Assembly (NCBI GenBank): GCA_910589195.1
Contig: CAJUTC010000048.1
Location: forward strand, 1 to 23,430
Direction of reading: 5' to 3'
Length of the DNA: 23,430 nucleotides
Source of the DNA: an uncultured Lachnospiraceae bacterium
GTDB lineage: Bacteria > Bacillota > Clostridia > Lachnospirales > Lachnospiraceae
Shown here: piece by piece, positions 6,838 through 14,827 of the stretch
How positions within the stretch are numbered: position 1 is the first letter of the stretch
How the letters are laid out: each line of letters begins with the position of its first letter
Translations under genes and position numbers: made by a program
Notes under the pieces: generated by a model
The model's database searches: none
What the model was told of the DNA's origin: nothing
What the model saw: only the letters and a program-made list of their open reading frames with translations

Positions 6838-8085
6838 ATGAGCAGGCGAGTAGTAGTAACCGGTTTGGGAGCCATTACTCCCATCGGAAATGATGTGGAC
6901 AGCTTTTGGAACGGATTAAAAGAAAAAGAGGTTGGAATCGGACCTATTACCTATTTTGATACGGCTGATTATAAAGTAAAGCTGGCAGCCCAGGTAAAGG
7001 ATTTTAATCCAAAAGATTATATGGATCCAAAAGCGGCCAGAAGGATGGAACTGTTTTCCCAGTACGGGGTGGCAGCGGCAAAACAAGCTCTGGAAGATTC
7101 TGGGATTGATATGTCCAAAGAAGATCCTTACCGGGTAGGGGTAGCAGTAGGAAGCGGAATCGGATCCCTTCAGGCGTTTGAGCGGGATCATATAAAATTA
7201 ATGGAAAAAGGGCCAAGCCGGGTAAATCCTCTTCTGGTGCCTTTAATGATTAGCAATATGGCCGCCGGAAACATCGGGATCCAGTTTGGATTAAAAGGAA
7301 AGAATATTAATGTGGTTACTGCCTGTGCTACTGGTACTCACAGCATCGGGGAAGCGTTCCGTTCCATTCAGTATGGGGAAGCGGACGTTATGGTGGCAGG
7401 AGGCGCGGAGGCCAGCATCTGTCCTATCGGTGTAGCGGGATTTACTGCTTTAACAGCTCTTTCTACTTGTGACGATCCCATGAAGGCTTCCCGTCCCTTT
7501 GACGAGAATCGAGATGGATTTGTAATGGGAGAAGGTTCTGGTGTAGTAGTATTGGAAGAATTGGAACATGCCCTGGCAAGAGGGGCAAAAATTTACGCGG
7601 AAGTTGGCGGCTATGGCGCTACTTGTGACGCATACCATATTACTTCACCCGCTGAAGATGGAAGCGGTGCCGCTATGGCTATGGCAAATGCAATAAAAGA
7701 CGCAGGCCTTACGCCGTCTGATATTGATTATGTAAATGCGCACGGAACCAGTACCCATCACAATGATTTATTTGAAACAAAGGCAATTAAGCTGGCGTTA
7801 GGAGATCAAGCCTATAACGTGAAAATTAACTCCACCAAATCTATGATTGGCCATTTGTTAGGAGCTGCGGGCGGTGTGGAATTTATTGTCTGTGTAAAAT
7901 CCATCCAGGATGGATTCGTTCATGCTACGGCAGGTTTGGAACAAGAAGGGGAAGGCTGCGATTTAAATTACACAAAAGGACAAGGAATTTCCATGGAGGT
8001 TAACTGTGCCATCAGCAATTCCTTGGGTTTTGGCGGGCATAACGCAAGCGTAGTAGTGAAGAAATATATGGGAAACGACAAATAA
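6838..8085 (+). CDS. fabF: Beta-ketoacyl-ACP synthase II
   Basis: FabF carries out the repeated condensation of acyl-ACP with malonyl-ACP. I set the start at the ATG at 6838 (MSRRVVVTGLG), 9 bases after AAGGAG. The upstream TTG at 6817 would place that Shine-Dalgarno inside the gene. The protein has 415 residues. Catalytic residues are Cys163 (TACATGTHS), His302 (NAHGTST), Lys334 (STKSM) and His339 (IGHLLGAAGG). With no fabB, fabA or fabM in the window, how unsaturated chains arise is not shown here. The gap to accB contains unusual secondary structure. Confidence 0.96.
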   Translation: MSRRVVVTGLGAITPIGNDVDSFWNGLKEKEVGIGPITYFDTADYKVKLAAQVKDFNPKDYMDPKAARRMELFSQYGVAAAKQALEDSGIDMSKEDPYRVGVAVGSGIGSLQAFERDHIKLMEKGPSRVNPLLVPLMISNMAAGNIGIQFGLKGKNINVVTACATGTHSIGEAFRSIQYGEADVMVAGGAEASICPIGVAGFTALTALSTCDDPMKASRPFDENRDGFVMGEGSGVVVLEELEHALARGAKIYAEVGGYGATCDAYHITSPAEDGSGAAMAMANAIKDAGLTPSDIDYVNAHGTSTHHNDLFETKAIKLALGDQAYNVKINSTKSMIGHLLGAAGGVEFIVCVKSIQDGFVHATAGLEQEGEGCDLNYTKGQGISMEVNCAISNSLGFGGHNASVVVKKYMGNDK

Positions 8086-8100
8086 CATTGCCATTTCCTA

Positions 8101-8246
8101 AAACCCTGCATGCTCAGGGTTTCGTGGCACTACCATGAATAAAAGGGGGTTACTGGAAACCCTCCGGGGAATGTGCAAAAAACGGGCAGGGAAGCTGTTA
8201 CTTCGTGATCCCGTTTTCGCACAGCTCAGCGCCGGAGCGCTGAGCT
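8101..8246 (+). promoter_or_regulatory. Structured fabF-accB intergenic region
   Basis: Three stems lie in the 198 bases between the genes: AAACCCTG/CAGGGTTT (8101-8108 with 8115-8122); a long arm with one mismatch and one unpaired base (8173-8186 with 8210-8222, pairing GTGC...CGGG with CCCG...GCAC); and a perfect 10-bp stem AGCTCAGCGC/GCGCTGAGCT (8223-8232 with 8237-8246). None is followed by a real T-tract, so simple termination is unlikely. They could set mRNA processing or stability, or belong to a cis-acting RNA. No family known to me matches. Confidence 0.55.
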
Positions 8247-8283
8247 TTCTCAGTGAAGAAAAGTGGAATAAAGGAGATGGCAT

Positions 8284-8823
8284 ATGGACATTAAAGAGAT
8301 TATGAAGCTGATCCAGGGTGTAAGCGACTATGGTTTGACCAGCTTTGAATTAGAAGAAGGAAATATGAGGATTTCTTTGAAGCGGGAAAAGGAAACCATT
8401 CAGGTTCAAGCTCCAGTGTTGCAAACAGCAGTTCCTGCAGGAACCATTTTAGGGACAGAGGTTCTTCCTGCCGCAAATGTGGCTGCCGGGGCAATTCCAA
8501 TGCCTGCTGCCGGATTGAGCGGTGTGGCAGGAAATCCGGCAGGTGTATCTTCTTTGCCAGAAGTTCAAGAAGGGGCAGGTATTGATTCCGATCAGGTGGT
8601 AACCTCTCCCTTAGTAGGTGTATTTTATGCAGCTTCCTCCCCTGACGCGGAAGCCTTTGTCAAAGTAGGAGATTCGGTAAAGAAGGGACAGGTACTAGGA
8701 ATTATTGAAGCGATGAAGCTGATGAATGAAATAGAAAGCGAATATGACGGAGTGGTGGAAGCTATTTTAGTGAAGAATGAGGATGTGGTAGAGTTTGGGC
8801 AGCCCTTATTCCGTATTCGTTAA
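8284..8823 (+). CDS. accB: Biotin carboxyl carrier protein of acetyl-CoA carboxylase
   Basis: AccB carries biotin between the carboxylase (AccC) and the carboxyltransferase (AccDA). The 179-residue protein has the usual layout: an N-terminal helical segment (1-40), an Ala/Pro/Gly-rich flexible linker (about 42-105) and a C-terminal biotinyl domain. Lys145 in EAMKLMNE is the biotinylation site, and SPLVGVFY at the start of the domain is typical. The start at 8284 has AAAGGAG upstream. The biotin ligase is not encoded in this window. Confidence 0.96.
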   Translation: MDIKEIMKLIQGVSDYGLTSFELEEGNMRISLKREKETIQVQAPVLQTAVPAGTILGTEVLPAANVAAGAIPMPAAGLSGVAGNPAGVSSLPEVQEGAGIDSDQVVTSPLVGVFYAASSPDAEAFVKVGDSVKKGQVLGIIEAMKLMNEIESEYDGVVEAILVKNEDVVEFGQPLFRIR

Positions 8824-8879
8824 ATTAAGCTTATACTGTTTCAAAAAGCATAGTAAAAGCTGAATGAAAGGGGATTTAT

Positions 8880-9302
8880 ATGCTGGGAATAAAAGAAATT
8901 CAGGAAATTATCCCTCACCGCCATCCATTCCTTCTGATAGATTGTATTGAGGAAATGGAACCAGGTGTATTTGCTGTGGGATATAAATCGGTTACGTACA
9001 ATGAGCCGTTTTTTGCCGGGCATTTCCCACAGGAGCCGGTAATGCCTGGAGTGTTAATTGTAGAGGCGCTGGCTCAGACAGGAGCGGTTGCGATTTTATC
9101 AAAGGAAGAGAATAAGGGAAAGATAGCTTATTTTGGGGCCATTAATCAAGCAAAATTTAAGAAAAAAGTGGTTCCAGGAGATAAGCTGCGTTTAGAGTGC
9201 AGGATCATTAAGCAGAAAGGCCCGGTAGGAGTAGGAGAAGCTACTGCTACCGTAGACGGAAAAGTAGCGGTTTCGGCAGAATTAACCTTTATGATTGGTT
9301 GA
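8880..9302 (+). CDS. fabZ: 3-hydroxyacyl-ACP dehydratase
   Basis: FabZ removes water from 3-hydroxyacyl-ACP to give trans-2-enoyl-ACP, the substrate of FabK. The 140-residue hot-dog-fold protein carries IPHRHPFLLID, the catalytic His48 in FAGHFPQEPVMPG and Glu62 in VEALAQ. Length and motifs are canonical. An AAAGGGGA ribosome binding site precedes the ATG at 8880. It sits between accB and accC, the same position as in streptococcal operons. Confidence 0.96.
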   Translation: MLGIKEIQEIIPHRHPFLLIDCIEEMEPGVFAVGYKSVTYNEPFFAGHFPQEPVMPGVLIVEALAQTGAVAILSKEENKGKIAYFGAINQAKFKKKVVPGDKLRLECRIIKQKGPVGVGEATATVDGKVAVSAELTFMIG

Positions 9303-9323
9303 TAAGAGGAGTCAGAAAAAGTC

Positions 9324-10676
9324 ATGTTTGATAAAATATTGATTGCAAACCGGGGAGAGATTGCGGTCCGGATCATCCGGGCATGCAGAGAAATGGGAAT
9401 TAAGACAGTAGCCGTATATTCAGAGGCAGACCGGGATTGCCTTCACACTATGCTGGCAGATGAGGCCATCTGTATTGGCCCGGCAGCTTCTTCCCAAAGT
9501 TATCTGAATATGGAACGGATTCTGACTGCGTGTGTGGCCATGAAAGCAGATGCCATCCATCCCGGATTTGGATTTTTATCAGAAAACGCCCGTTTTGCCG
9601 AATTGTGCCAGAAGTGCCGGATTTCTTTTATTGGTCCTTCAGCAGAGATTATCCATAAAATGGGAAATAAGTCAGAGGCCAGAAAAACCATGATGGAAGC
9701 TGGGATACCGGTAGTCCCGGGAACAAAAGAGCCAGTGTTTACAGCAGAGGAAGGTTTAAAATTGGCAGAATCCATTGGATTTCCGGTTATGATTAAAGCT
9801 TCTTCCGGAGGCGGCGGAAAAGGAATGAGAATTTCAAGAAGCCGGGAAGATTTTACAGAAAATTTCCGAAACGCCCAGTTAGAATCAGTAAAAGGTTTTT
9901 CTGACGATACCATGTATATTGAAAAATATGTGGAAAAACCAAGGCATATCGAATTCCAGATTATTGCGGACAAGCATGGAAATGTGGTTCATTTAGGCGA
10001 AAGGGATTGTTCGATCCAGCGGCGCCATCAAAAGGTTCTGGAGGAGTCCCCATGTGATGTAATTTCGGAAGAATTGCGCCAAAAGATGGGCGAAACGGCA
10101 GTCCGTGCCGCCAAGGCGGTTCATTATGAGAACGCAGGAACAATTGAGTTCCTTTTAGATAACGATAAAAATTTTTATTTCATGGAAATGAATACCAGGA
10201 TTCAGGTAGAGCATCCAGTAACGGAATTGGTAACTGGCCTGGATCTGATCAAAGAACAGATTCGGGTGACGTCAGGAGAGAGGCTAAGTGTAAGACAGGA
10301 GGATATCCGGATTCAGGGGCATGCCATAGAATGCCGGATCAACGCAGAAAATCCTTCCAGAAATTTTATGCCATGTCCGGGCCAGATTACGAATATTCAT
10401 CTTCCAGGAGGGAATGGAGTCCGGGTGGATACTCATATTTACGGAGATTACCAGGTTCCTCCTAATTACGATTCTATGCTGCTTAAAATGGTGGTTCATG
10501 GAAAAGATAGAGAAGAGGCAATTCAAAAGATGAGAAGCGCTCTTGGAGAGCTGATTATTGAAGGAATTGAAACCAATGTGGATTTTCAATATGAGATTTT
10601 AAACCATCCGGCTTTCCAAAAGGGTGAAACGAATACAGGCTTTATCCCGGAATATTTTCCACAGTATTGCAAATAG
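9324..10676 (+). CDS. accC: Acetyl-CoA carboxylase, biotin carboxylase subunit
   Basis: AccC uses ATP and bicarbonate to carboxylate the biotin on AccB. The 450-residue protein has the biotin-carboxylase N-terminal domain (ILIANRGEIAVRIIRA), an ATP-grasp domain with Lys116, Lys158 and the glycine-rich loop SGGGGKGMR (161-169), and the active-site stretch FMEMNTRIQVEHPVTE with Glu288, Asn290 and Arg292. Length matches the stand-alone bacterial subunit; no biotinyl domain is fused, so it is not pyruvate or propionyl-CoA carboxylase. The 311 bases that follow before accDA contain the large folded element at 10738-10933. Confidence 0.96.
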   Translation: MFDKILIANRGEIAVRIIRACREMGIKTVAVYSEADRDCLHTMLADEAICIGPAASSQSYLNMERILTACVAMKADAIHPGFGFLSENARFAELCQKCRISFIGPSAEIIHKMGNKSEARKTMMEAGIPVVPGTKEPVFTAEEGLKLAESIGFPVMIKASSGGGGKGMRISRSREDFTENFRNAQLESVKGFSDDTMYIEKYVEKPRHIEFQIIADKHGNVVHLGERDCSIQRRHQKVLEESPCDVISEELRQKMGETAVRAAKAVHYENAGTIEFLLDNDKNFYFMEMNTRIQVEHPVTELVTGLDLIKEQIRVTSGERLSVRQEDIRIQGHAIECRINAENPSRNFMPCPGQITNIHLPGGNGVRVDTHIYGDYQVPPNYDSMLLKMVVHGKDREEAIQKMRSALGELIIEGIETNVDFQYEILNHPAFQKGETNTGFIPEYFPQYCK

Positions 10677-10737
10677 AGTATTCTTGAAAACGTTTTGTGC
10701 CTGTAAGAGCGCTTGAAACAGTAGTTTCCATATTTCT

Positions 10738-10933
10738 TGGTACCAGGGTCAAAAGGTCTTTTGCCCCCTTTTAATACCGGATTACTCCTCACTTTGTGCT
10801 CCCGTAATCCTCAAAAACATAAAAAAGCAGCCCGATCCGGGCGGGTTTTTCATGTTTTTGGCGGGCCTCAAGGGTAAAAATCTTCTTGCAAGCAAGCTTG
10901 CATCGGATTTCCGGCCTTTTGACCCTGGTATCA
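10738..10933 (+). other. Multi-hairpin element closed by a 19-bp stem between accC and accDA
   Basis: The outer arms 10738-10756 and 10915-10933 pair over 19 bp, with one G-U in RNA. Inside lie three further stems: GGATTAC/GTAATCC (10779-10785 with 10804-10810); a 23-base arm pair with three mismatches (10812-10834 with 10838-10860); and AAATC/GATTT capping TGCAAGC/GCTTGCA (10878-10882 and 10887-10893 with 10896-10902 and 10906-10910). Together they draw a closed multi-way junction. Such a layout fits a cis-regulatory or processed RNA, or a small non-autonomous mobile element with long inverted ends. No coding frame inside looks real. Confidence 0.7.
10812..10860. terminator. Terminator-like hairpin inside the acc gap
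   Basis: The stem GCCCG-ATC-CGGGC, extended by flanking A and T tracts, is followed by GGGTTTTTCATGTTTTT on the plus strand and has A-rich sequence on the other side. It could act as an intrinsic terminator in either direction. On the plus strand it would lower transcription of accDA and the flavoprotein gene relative to accC, unless readthrough is regulated. Confidence 0.6.
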
Positions 10934-10987
10934 TGTTATTCGGTTAATAGGAGTCATAATGGAGTGCTCCCAGAAAAGAGGTAATGT

Positions 10988-12763
10988 ATGCTCAGGGATA
11001 TGTTTAAGAAAACATATACATTGATTGATACCAAATACAGCAAATCCAAGATCCAGGATCCGGAAAAAGAGAAAGAACCGATTATTCCGGAAGGCCTGTG
11101 GAGAAAGTGCAATAAATGTGGACAGCCGATCTATGTGGAGGATGTAACCAATAACCATTATGTATGCCCGAAATGCGGAGGTTATTTCAGGGTTCATGCT
11201 TACAGGCGGATAGAAATGCTGGTGGATGAAGGAACCTTTGAAGAATGGAATCAGGATATGAAATTTTCAAATCCCCTAAATTTTCCGGGATATGAAAAAA
11301 AGGTTCAGGCCGCAAAGGAAAAGACCAGATTAAGGGAAGCCATTGTAACAGGAAAAGGAACCATTTGCGGTCAACCCGCTGTAGTCGGCGTATGTGACGC
11401 CAGATTTTTAATGAGCAGTATGGGCCATATCGTAGGGGAGAAAATTACAGAGGCAGTGGAGCGGGCTACAGGTGAACAGCTTCCGGTGATTATTTTTGCG
11501 GCTTCCGGCGGTGCCAGAATGCAGGAAGGAATTGTATCCTTGATGCAGATGGCGAAAACGTCTGCTGCTTTAAAGCGCCATCATGAGGCGGGGCAGCTTT
11601 TTATCAGTGTCCTTACCGATCCCACTACAGGGGGAGTAACAGCAAGCTTTGCTATGCTGGGTGATATTATTATTGCGGAGCCAAAAGCATTAATCGGTTT
11701 TGCGGGTCCAAGGGTAATTGAACAGACAATCGGTCAAAAACTTCCGGAAGGATTCCAACGGGCAGAGTTTTTGCTGGAGCACGGATTTGTAGATATGGTG
11801 GTTGAAAGAAAGGATCAAAAGGAAATCATAGGCCAGATCCTTTCTATGCACAGAAAGGAAAATCGGGATTTTGTCAGTGAATGGGTTTCGGATCAGACTT
11901 TGAAGCAACAGAAAGAATGGTTTCGTAAGGCAGAGTCAGCAATAGAAAGAACAGATAAAAAGAAAAAGAAAAGCCAGGAGTCAAATACTGCCTGGGATAC
12001 GGTTCTCCTTTCTAGAAAGTCGGATCGGCCTACTGCTATGGATTATATTAACGGCCTGTTTGATCACTTTATTGAATTTCACGGAGATCGGTATTTTAAA
12101 GACGACGGAGCAATTACAGGCGGAATCGCTCTGTTTCATGGAATTCCAGTGACAGTAATCGGCCAGGTGAAGGGAAAGAATACAAAGGAAAATATAAAAC
12201 GGAATTTTGGAATGCCTTCTCCTGAAGGTTATCGGAAAGCATTGCGCCTGATGAAGCAGGCAGAAACCTTTGGACGTCCTGTTATTTGTTTTGTAGATAC
12301 CCCAGGCGCATTCTGCGGTCTGGAAGCAGAGGAAAGAGGACAGGGGGAAGCGATTGCTAGAAATTTATTTGAAATGTCTTCCTTACAGGTTCCCATCCTT
12401 TCTGTGGTAATCGGGGAAGGAGGAAGCGGCGGCGCTTTGGCTATGGCGGTTGCCAATGAGGTATGGATGATGGAACATGCCGTTTATTCCATACTTTCTC
12501 CGGAAGGATTTGCCTCTATTCTCTGGAAAGACAGCAAAAAGGCGCCGGAAGCTGCAAAGGTAATGAAGATTACCGCTGCAGATTTATATGAAATGGGATT
12601 GATTGAGAGGATAATCCCAGAGGGAGAATCGCTGAATCAGGATTCCATGCCTCAGGTGCTGGCTTATATAGAACAGGCAATGAAAGAATTTTTTATTCAG
12701 GTTAAGGATTTAGACGGAAAGCAGTTGGCCGAAAAGCGGTATGAAAGGTTTCGCCGGATGTAA
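10988..12763 (+). CDS. accDA: Fused acetyl-CoA carboxylase carboxyltransferase, beta plus alpha subunits
   Basis: This single 591-residue chain contains both carboxyltransferase halves, which move the carboxyl group from biotin to acetyl-CoA. Residues 1 to about 300 are AccD, with a zinc ribbon Cys41/Cys44/Cys60/Cys63 and the oxyanion motif SGGARMQEG (173-181). A charged linker (RTDKKKKKSQES, about 321-332) follows. Residues about 340-591 are AccA with DTPGAF and GEGGSGGALA (476-485). The AccA half lacks most of the N-terminal helical segment found in free AccA. The reading frame is continuous, with no stop or frameshift between the halves. The start follows AAAGAGGT; an in-frame ATG five codons in is possible. 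The gene symbol describes the fusion. Confidence 0.95.
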   Translation: MLRDMFKKTYTLIDTKYSKSKIQDPEKEKEPIIPEGLWRKCNKCGQPIYVEDVTNNHYVCPKCGGYFRVHAYRRIEMLVDEGTFEEWNQDMKFSNPLNFPGYEKKVQAAKEKTRLREAIVTGKGTICGQPAVVGVCDARFLMSSMGHIVGEKITEAVERATGEQLPVIIFAASGGARMQEGIVSLMQMAKTSAALKRHHEAGQLFISVLTDPTTGGVTASFAMLGDIIIAEPKALIGFAGPRVIEQTIGQKLPEGFQRAEFLLEHGFVDMVVERKDQKEIIGQILSMHRKENRDFVSEWVSDQTLKQQKEWFRKAESAIERTDKKKKKSQESNTAWDTVLLSRKSDRPTAMDYINGLFDHFIEFHGDRYFKDDGAITGGIALFHGIPVTVIGQVKGKNTKENIKRNFGMPSPEGYRKALRLMKQAETFGRPVICFVDTPGAFCGLEAEERGQGEAIARNLFEMSSLQVPILSVVIGEGGSGGALAMAVANEVWMMEHAVYSILSPEGFASILWKDSKKAPEAAKVMKITAADLYEMGLIERIIPEGESLNQDSMPQVLAYIEQAMKEFFIQVKDLDGKQLAEKRYERFRRM

Positions 12764-12849
12764 CGATCAGGGAAGGAAAATAAGGAGAATATCTGTTCAG
12801 TTAAAGGCTGCGCCTCATGTAAATGCATGAAGGGTTAGGAGAAAATATC

Positions 12850-13944
12850 ATGGGAAGATATCAACCTCTGAAAATAGGGGATTTATATGTGAAAAACCCG
12901 GTAGTTCAAGGCGGGATGGGAATCGGCATCAGTTTATCTTCATTGGCAGGCTCTGTGGCAAAAGAAGGTGGTCTGGGATTAATTTCAACAGCACAAATTG
13001 GTTTTCGTGAACCGGATTTTGATAAGCATCCTAAAGAAGCTAATTTAAGGGCAATGGAATCGGAATTAGAGAAAGCAAGGAAGATTGCCCCAGAAGGGGT
13101 AATCGGTTTTAATATTATGGTGGCCACGAAAGATTATGGTGACTATGTAAAAAAAGCAGTGGAGATAGGTGCAGATGTGATTGTATCTGGCGCTGGTCTT
13201 CCGGTAAATCTTCCAGAATATACGGCGGGAAGCCGGGTAAAAATAGCGGCCATTGTTTCATCCCCAAAATCAGCGTCTGTTATCTGTAAAATGTGGGATA
13301 GAAAATACCAACGTGTACCGGATTTTGTAGTGATTGAAGGACCTTTGGCTGGAGGGCATTTGGGATTTTCAAAAGAAGAATTAACAAGTTTTAAAGCAGA
13401 CCGGGCGAATACGGATCAAGTATATGACAGGGATGCTTATGATAAAGAGATTTTAGGAATTTTAGCAGTAATTGAAAAATTTCAAAATCAATACGGATGC
13501 AGGATTCCTGTAATTAGTGCAGGAGGCATATTTTCAAAAGAAGATATGGCCCATCATATGGATTTGGGTGTGGATGGCGTTCAGGTAGGAACCAGGTTTG
13601 TCACAACAAAAGAATGTGATGCGCCAATCTCTTATAAAGATGCCTATATCCGTGCCAAAAAGGAAGATATTATAATTGTAAAAAGTCCTGTGGGTATGCC
13701 GGGAAGGGCGATCCGAAATGCTTTTTTAGACAAAATAAAGAAAGACCCGGAAAAAATTACTCATTGTTTCCGGTGCCTGGAACACTGTGATCCGGCTACC
13801 GCTCCATACTGCATAACCATGGCTTTGATCCGGGCAGCCTTAGGCCAGACGGACAATGGGCTTTTATTCTGTGGATATAACGCATTTCGCTGTAATCAAA
13901 TCGAAACAGTAGCAGATGTGATAGCTGATTTGTGCGGATCATAG
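12850..13944 (+). CDS. FabK/nitronate monooxygenase-family flavoprotein with cysteine-rich C-terminus
   Basis: This 364-residue relative of FabK has the FMN TIM-barrel motifs NPVVQGGMGIG (16-26), GPLAGGHLGF with the likely catalytic His170, SAGGIFSKEDM (223-233) and GVQVGTRF (243-250). The start at 12850 is preceded by TAGGAG at 8 bases; the upstream ATG at 12823 lacks such a site. Unlike fabK in this operon it ends with CFRCLEHCDPATAPYC (306-321) and further Cys341 and Cys348, a spacing that could hold a metal or iron-sulfur cluster. It lies 86 bases after accDA and is probably cotranscribed. It could be a second enoyl-ACP reductase, a nitronate or quinone oxidoreductase, or something new; sequence alone does not decide. 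Confidence 0.85.
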   Translation: MGRYQPLKIGDLYVKNPVVQGGMGIGISLSSLAGSVAKEGGLGLISTAQIGFREPDFDKHPKEANLRAMESELEKARKIAPEGVIGFNIMVATKDYGDYVKKAVEIGADVIVSGAGLPVNLPEYTAGSRVKIAAIVSSPKSASVICKMWDRKYQRVPDFVVIEGPLAGGHLGFSKEELTSFKADRANTDQVYDRDAYDKEILGILAVIEKFQNQYGCRIPVISAGGIFSKEDMAHHMDLGVDGVQVGTRFVTTKECDAPISYKDAYIRAKKEDIIIVKSPVGMPGRAIRNAFLDKIKKDPEKITHCFRCLEHCDPATAPYCITMALIRAALGQTDNGLLFCGYNAFRCNQIETVADVIADLCGS

Positions 13945-14026
13945 GTGACAGGAACGAAAAAGCGGTAGGAAAAAATAAATCCAGAATATTGACCGAGTTT
14001 TTCGGAGAACTTAGAAAAAATATTAC

Positions 14027-14057
14027 ATCATTTATGGATATTTGGTATCCAAATGAT
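14027..14057. other. Imperfect hairpin after the flavoprotein gene
   Basis: ATCATTT-AT-GGATA (14027-14040) pairs with TATCC-AAATGAT (14046-14057), giving 12 bp with a two-base bulge. It lies 83 bases after the stop and has no T-tract. It may mark the 3' end of the operon transcript. Confidence 0.4.
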
Positions 14058-14110
14058 TGAAGCAAACTCTATGGATAGAAATAAATATATGGGGTCTGTA
14101 AAATAGGTGA

Positions 14111-14152
14111 TTAAAAATACGGTGAGAAACAAATTTCAGAGTGTGCCGTATT
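14111..14152 (-). terminator. Terminator of the ABC/FmdE operon
   Basis: Read on the minus strand, AATACGG (14152-14146) pairs with CCGTATT (14122-14116) around a 23-base loop that can partly pair within itself, and TTTAA follows. It lies 55 bases beyond the FmdE stop. The 7-bp outer stem is modest, but the T-run is in the right place. Confidence 0.6.
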
Positions 14153-14206
14153 GAAAGAACCGCCTGTTTTGCAGTACCCCATTATTGATCTGCGTTTGCA
14201 AAAAAG

Positions 14207-14737
14207 TTATACATGGAACCGGTTGTAATCATGATAACAGTCAATGCAAAGTTTTTGATCGCCTAAAAGGCGGATCCAATTGGAACCAGTTACTTCTTTA
14301 CAGCAATCACAGACATAGGAATCGAAAATCCGGGCTTGTTTAGGAAGAGGGATTTTCGGCGCCATAACCGTAAATAGGTCTTCCGGCTTTTTGCTTTGAT
14401 AATAGGAAAGGGATTCTTCCCTGGTGATATTATTTGGTTTTGGCTTTAATAGCAGCCGGACAGACTTATTATTGTTCCGGTTATAAAAGGTGAATGCCTG
14501 CTTTCCTGTCATATGGAATAAAAGATTCCCTTTACCCACGCTGCAGCCTAACATTACCTGGATGGCATCAACGCCACAGGCATCATTTTCAGAAATGCAT
14601 ACAATCTGTTCATCTGGTGAAAAATTTAATTCCAAAAGTTGGCCGGCATACAAGGCTGCCTGATAGCCAATCGTCAGGCCGCCGCATTCGTGTCCGTGAA
14701 AGGATACGCAGCGGTTCCAAAGTTCTTTGCTATCCAT
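14207..14737 (-). CDS. FmdE-family protein with C-terminal zinc ribbon
   Basis: This 176-residue protein belongs to the formylmethanofuran dehydrogenase subunit E-like family (PF02663). The N-terminal signature FHGHECGGLTIGYQAAL (13-29) supplies His14, His16 and Cys18. ENDACGVDAIQVMLGCSVGKGN (in part 50-71) supplies Cys54 and Cys65. The C-terminal ribbon pairs CDCC (143-146) with CIDC (164-167). Stand-alone FmdE proteins occur in bacteria without methanogenesis, often near metal or molybdenum-related genes; their biochemical role is unsettled. The start at 14737 has AGGAGG 8 bases upstream. It is the last gene of the minus-strand ABC importer operon, 90 bases after the ATPase, suggesting it handles the imported ion or cofactor (inference). 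Confidence 0.88.
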   Translation of the reverse strand: MDSKELWNRCVSFHGHECGGLTIGYQAALYAGQLLELNFSPDEQIVCISENDACGVDAIQVMLGCSVGKGNLLFHMTGKQAFTFYNRNNNKSVRLLLKPKPNNITREESLSYYQSKKPEDLFTVMAPKIPLPKQARIFDSYVCDCCKEVTGSNWIRLLGDQKLCIDCYHDYNRFHV

Positions 14738-14827
14738 TTATAAATCCTCCTTCTGTTTGGTCTGATTCTTTTTGATTCCAGTACTGTGACGTTTCTTAAT
14801 ATTGACATATGGGGCGCGAATCGTTCT

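Noticed and set aside
10988..12763. The accDA fusion might be two genes joined by a sequencing error.
   Set aside because: The frame is uninterrupted, a plausible charged linker lies between the domains, and no start site with an RBS is seen for a separate accA.
12823..12849. Upstream ATG as the start of the second flavoprotein.
   Set aside because: It would put the good Shine-Dalgarno TAGGAG inside the gene and add nine residues without resemblance to the family start.
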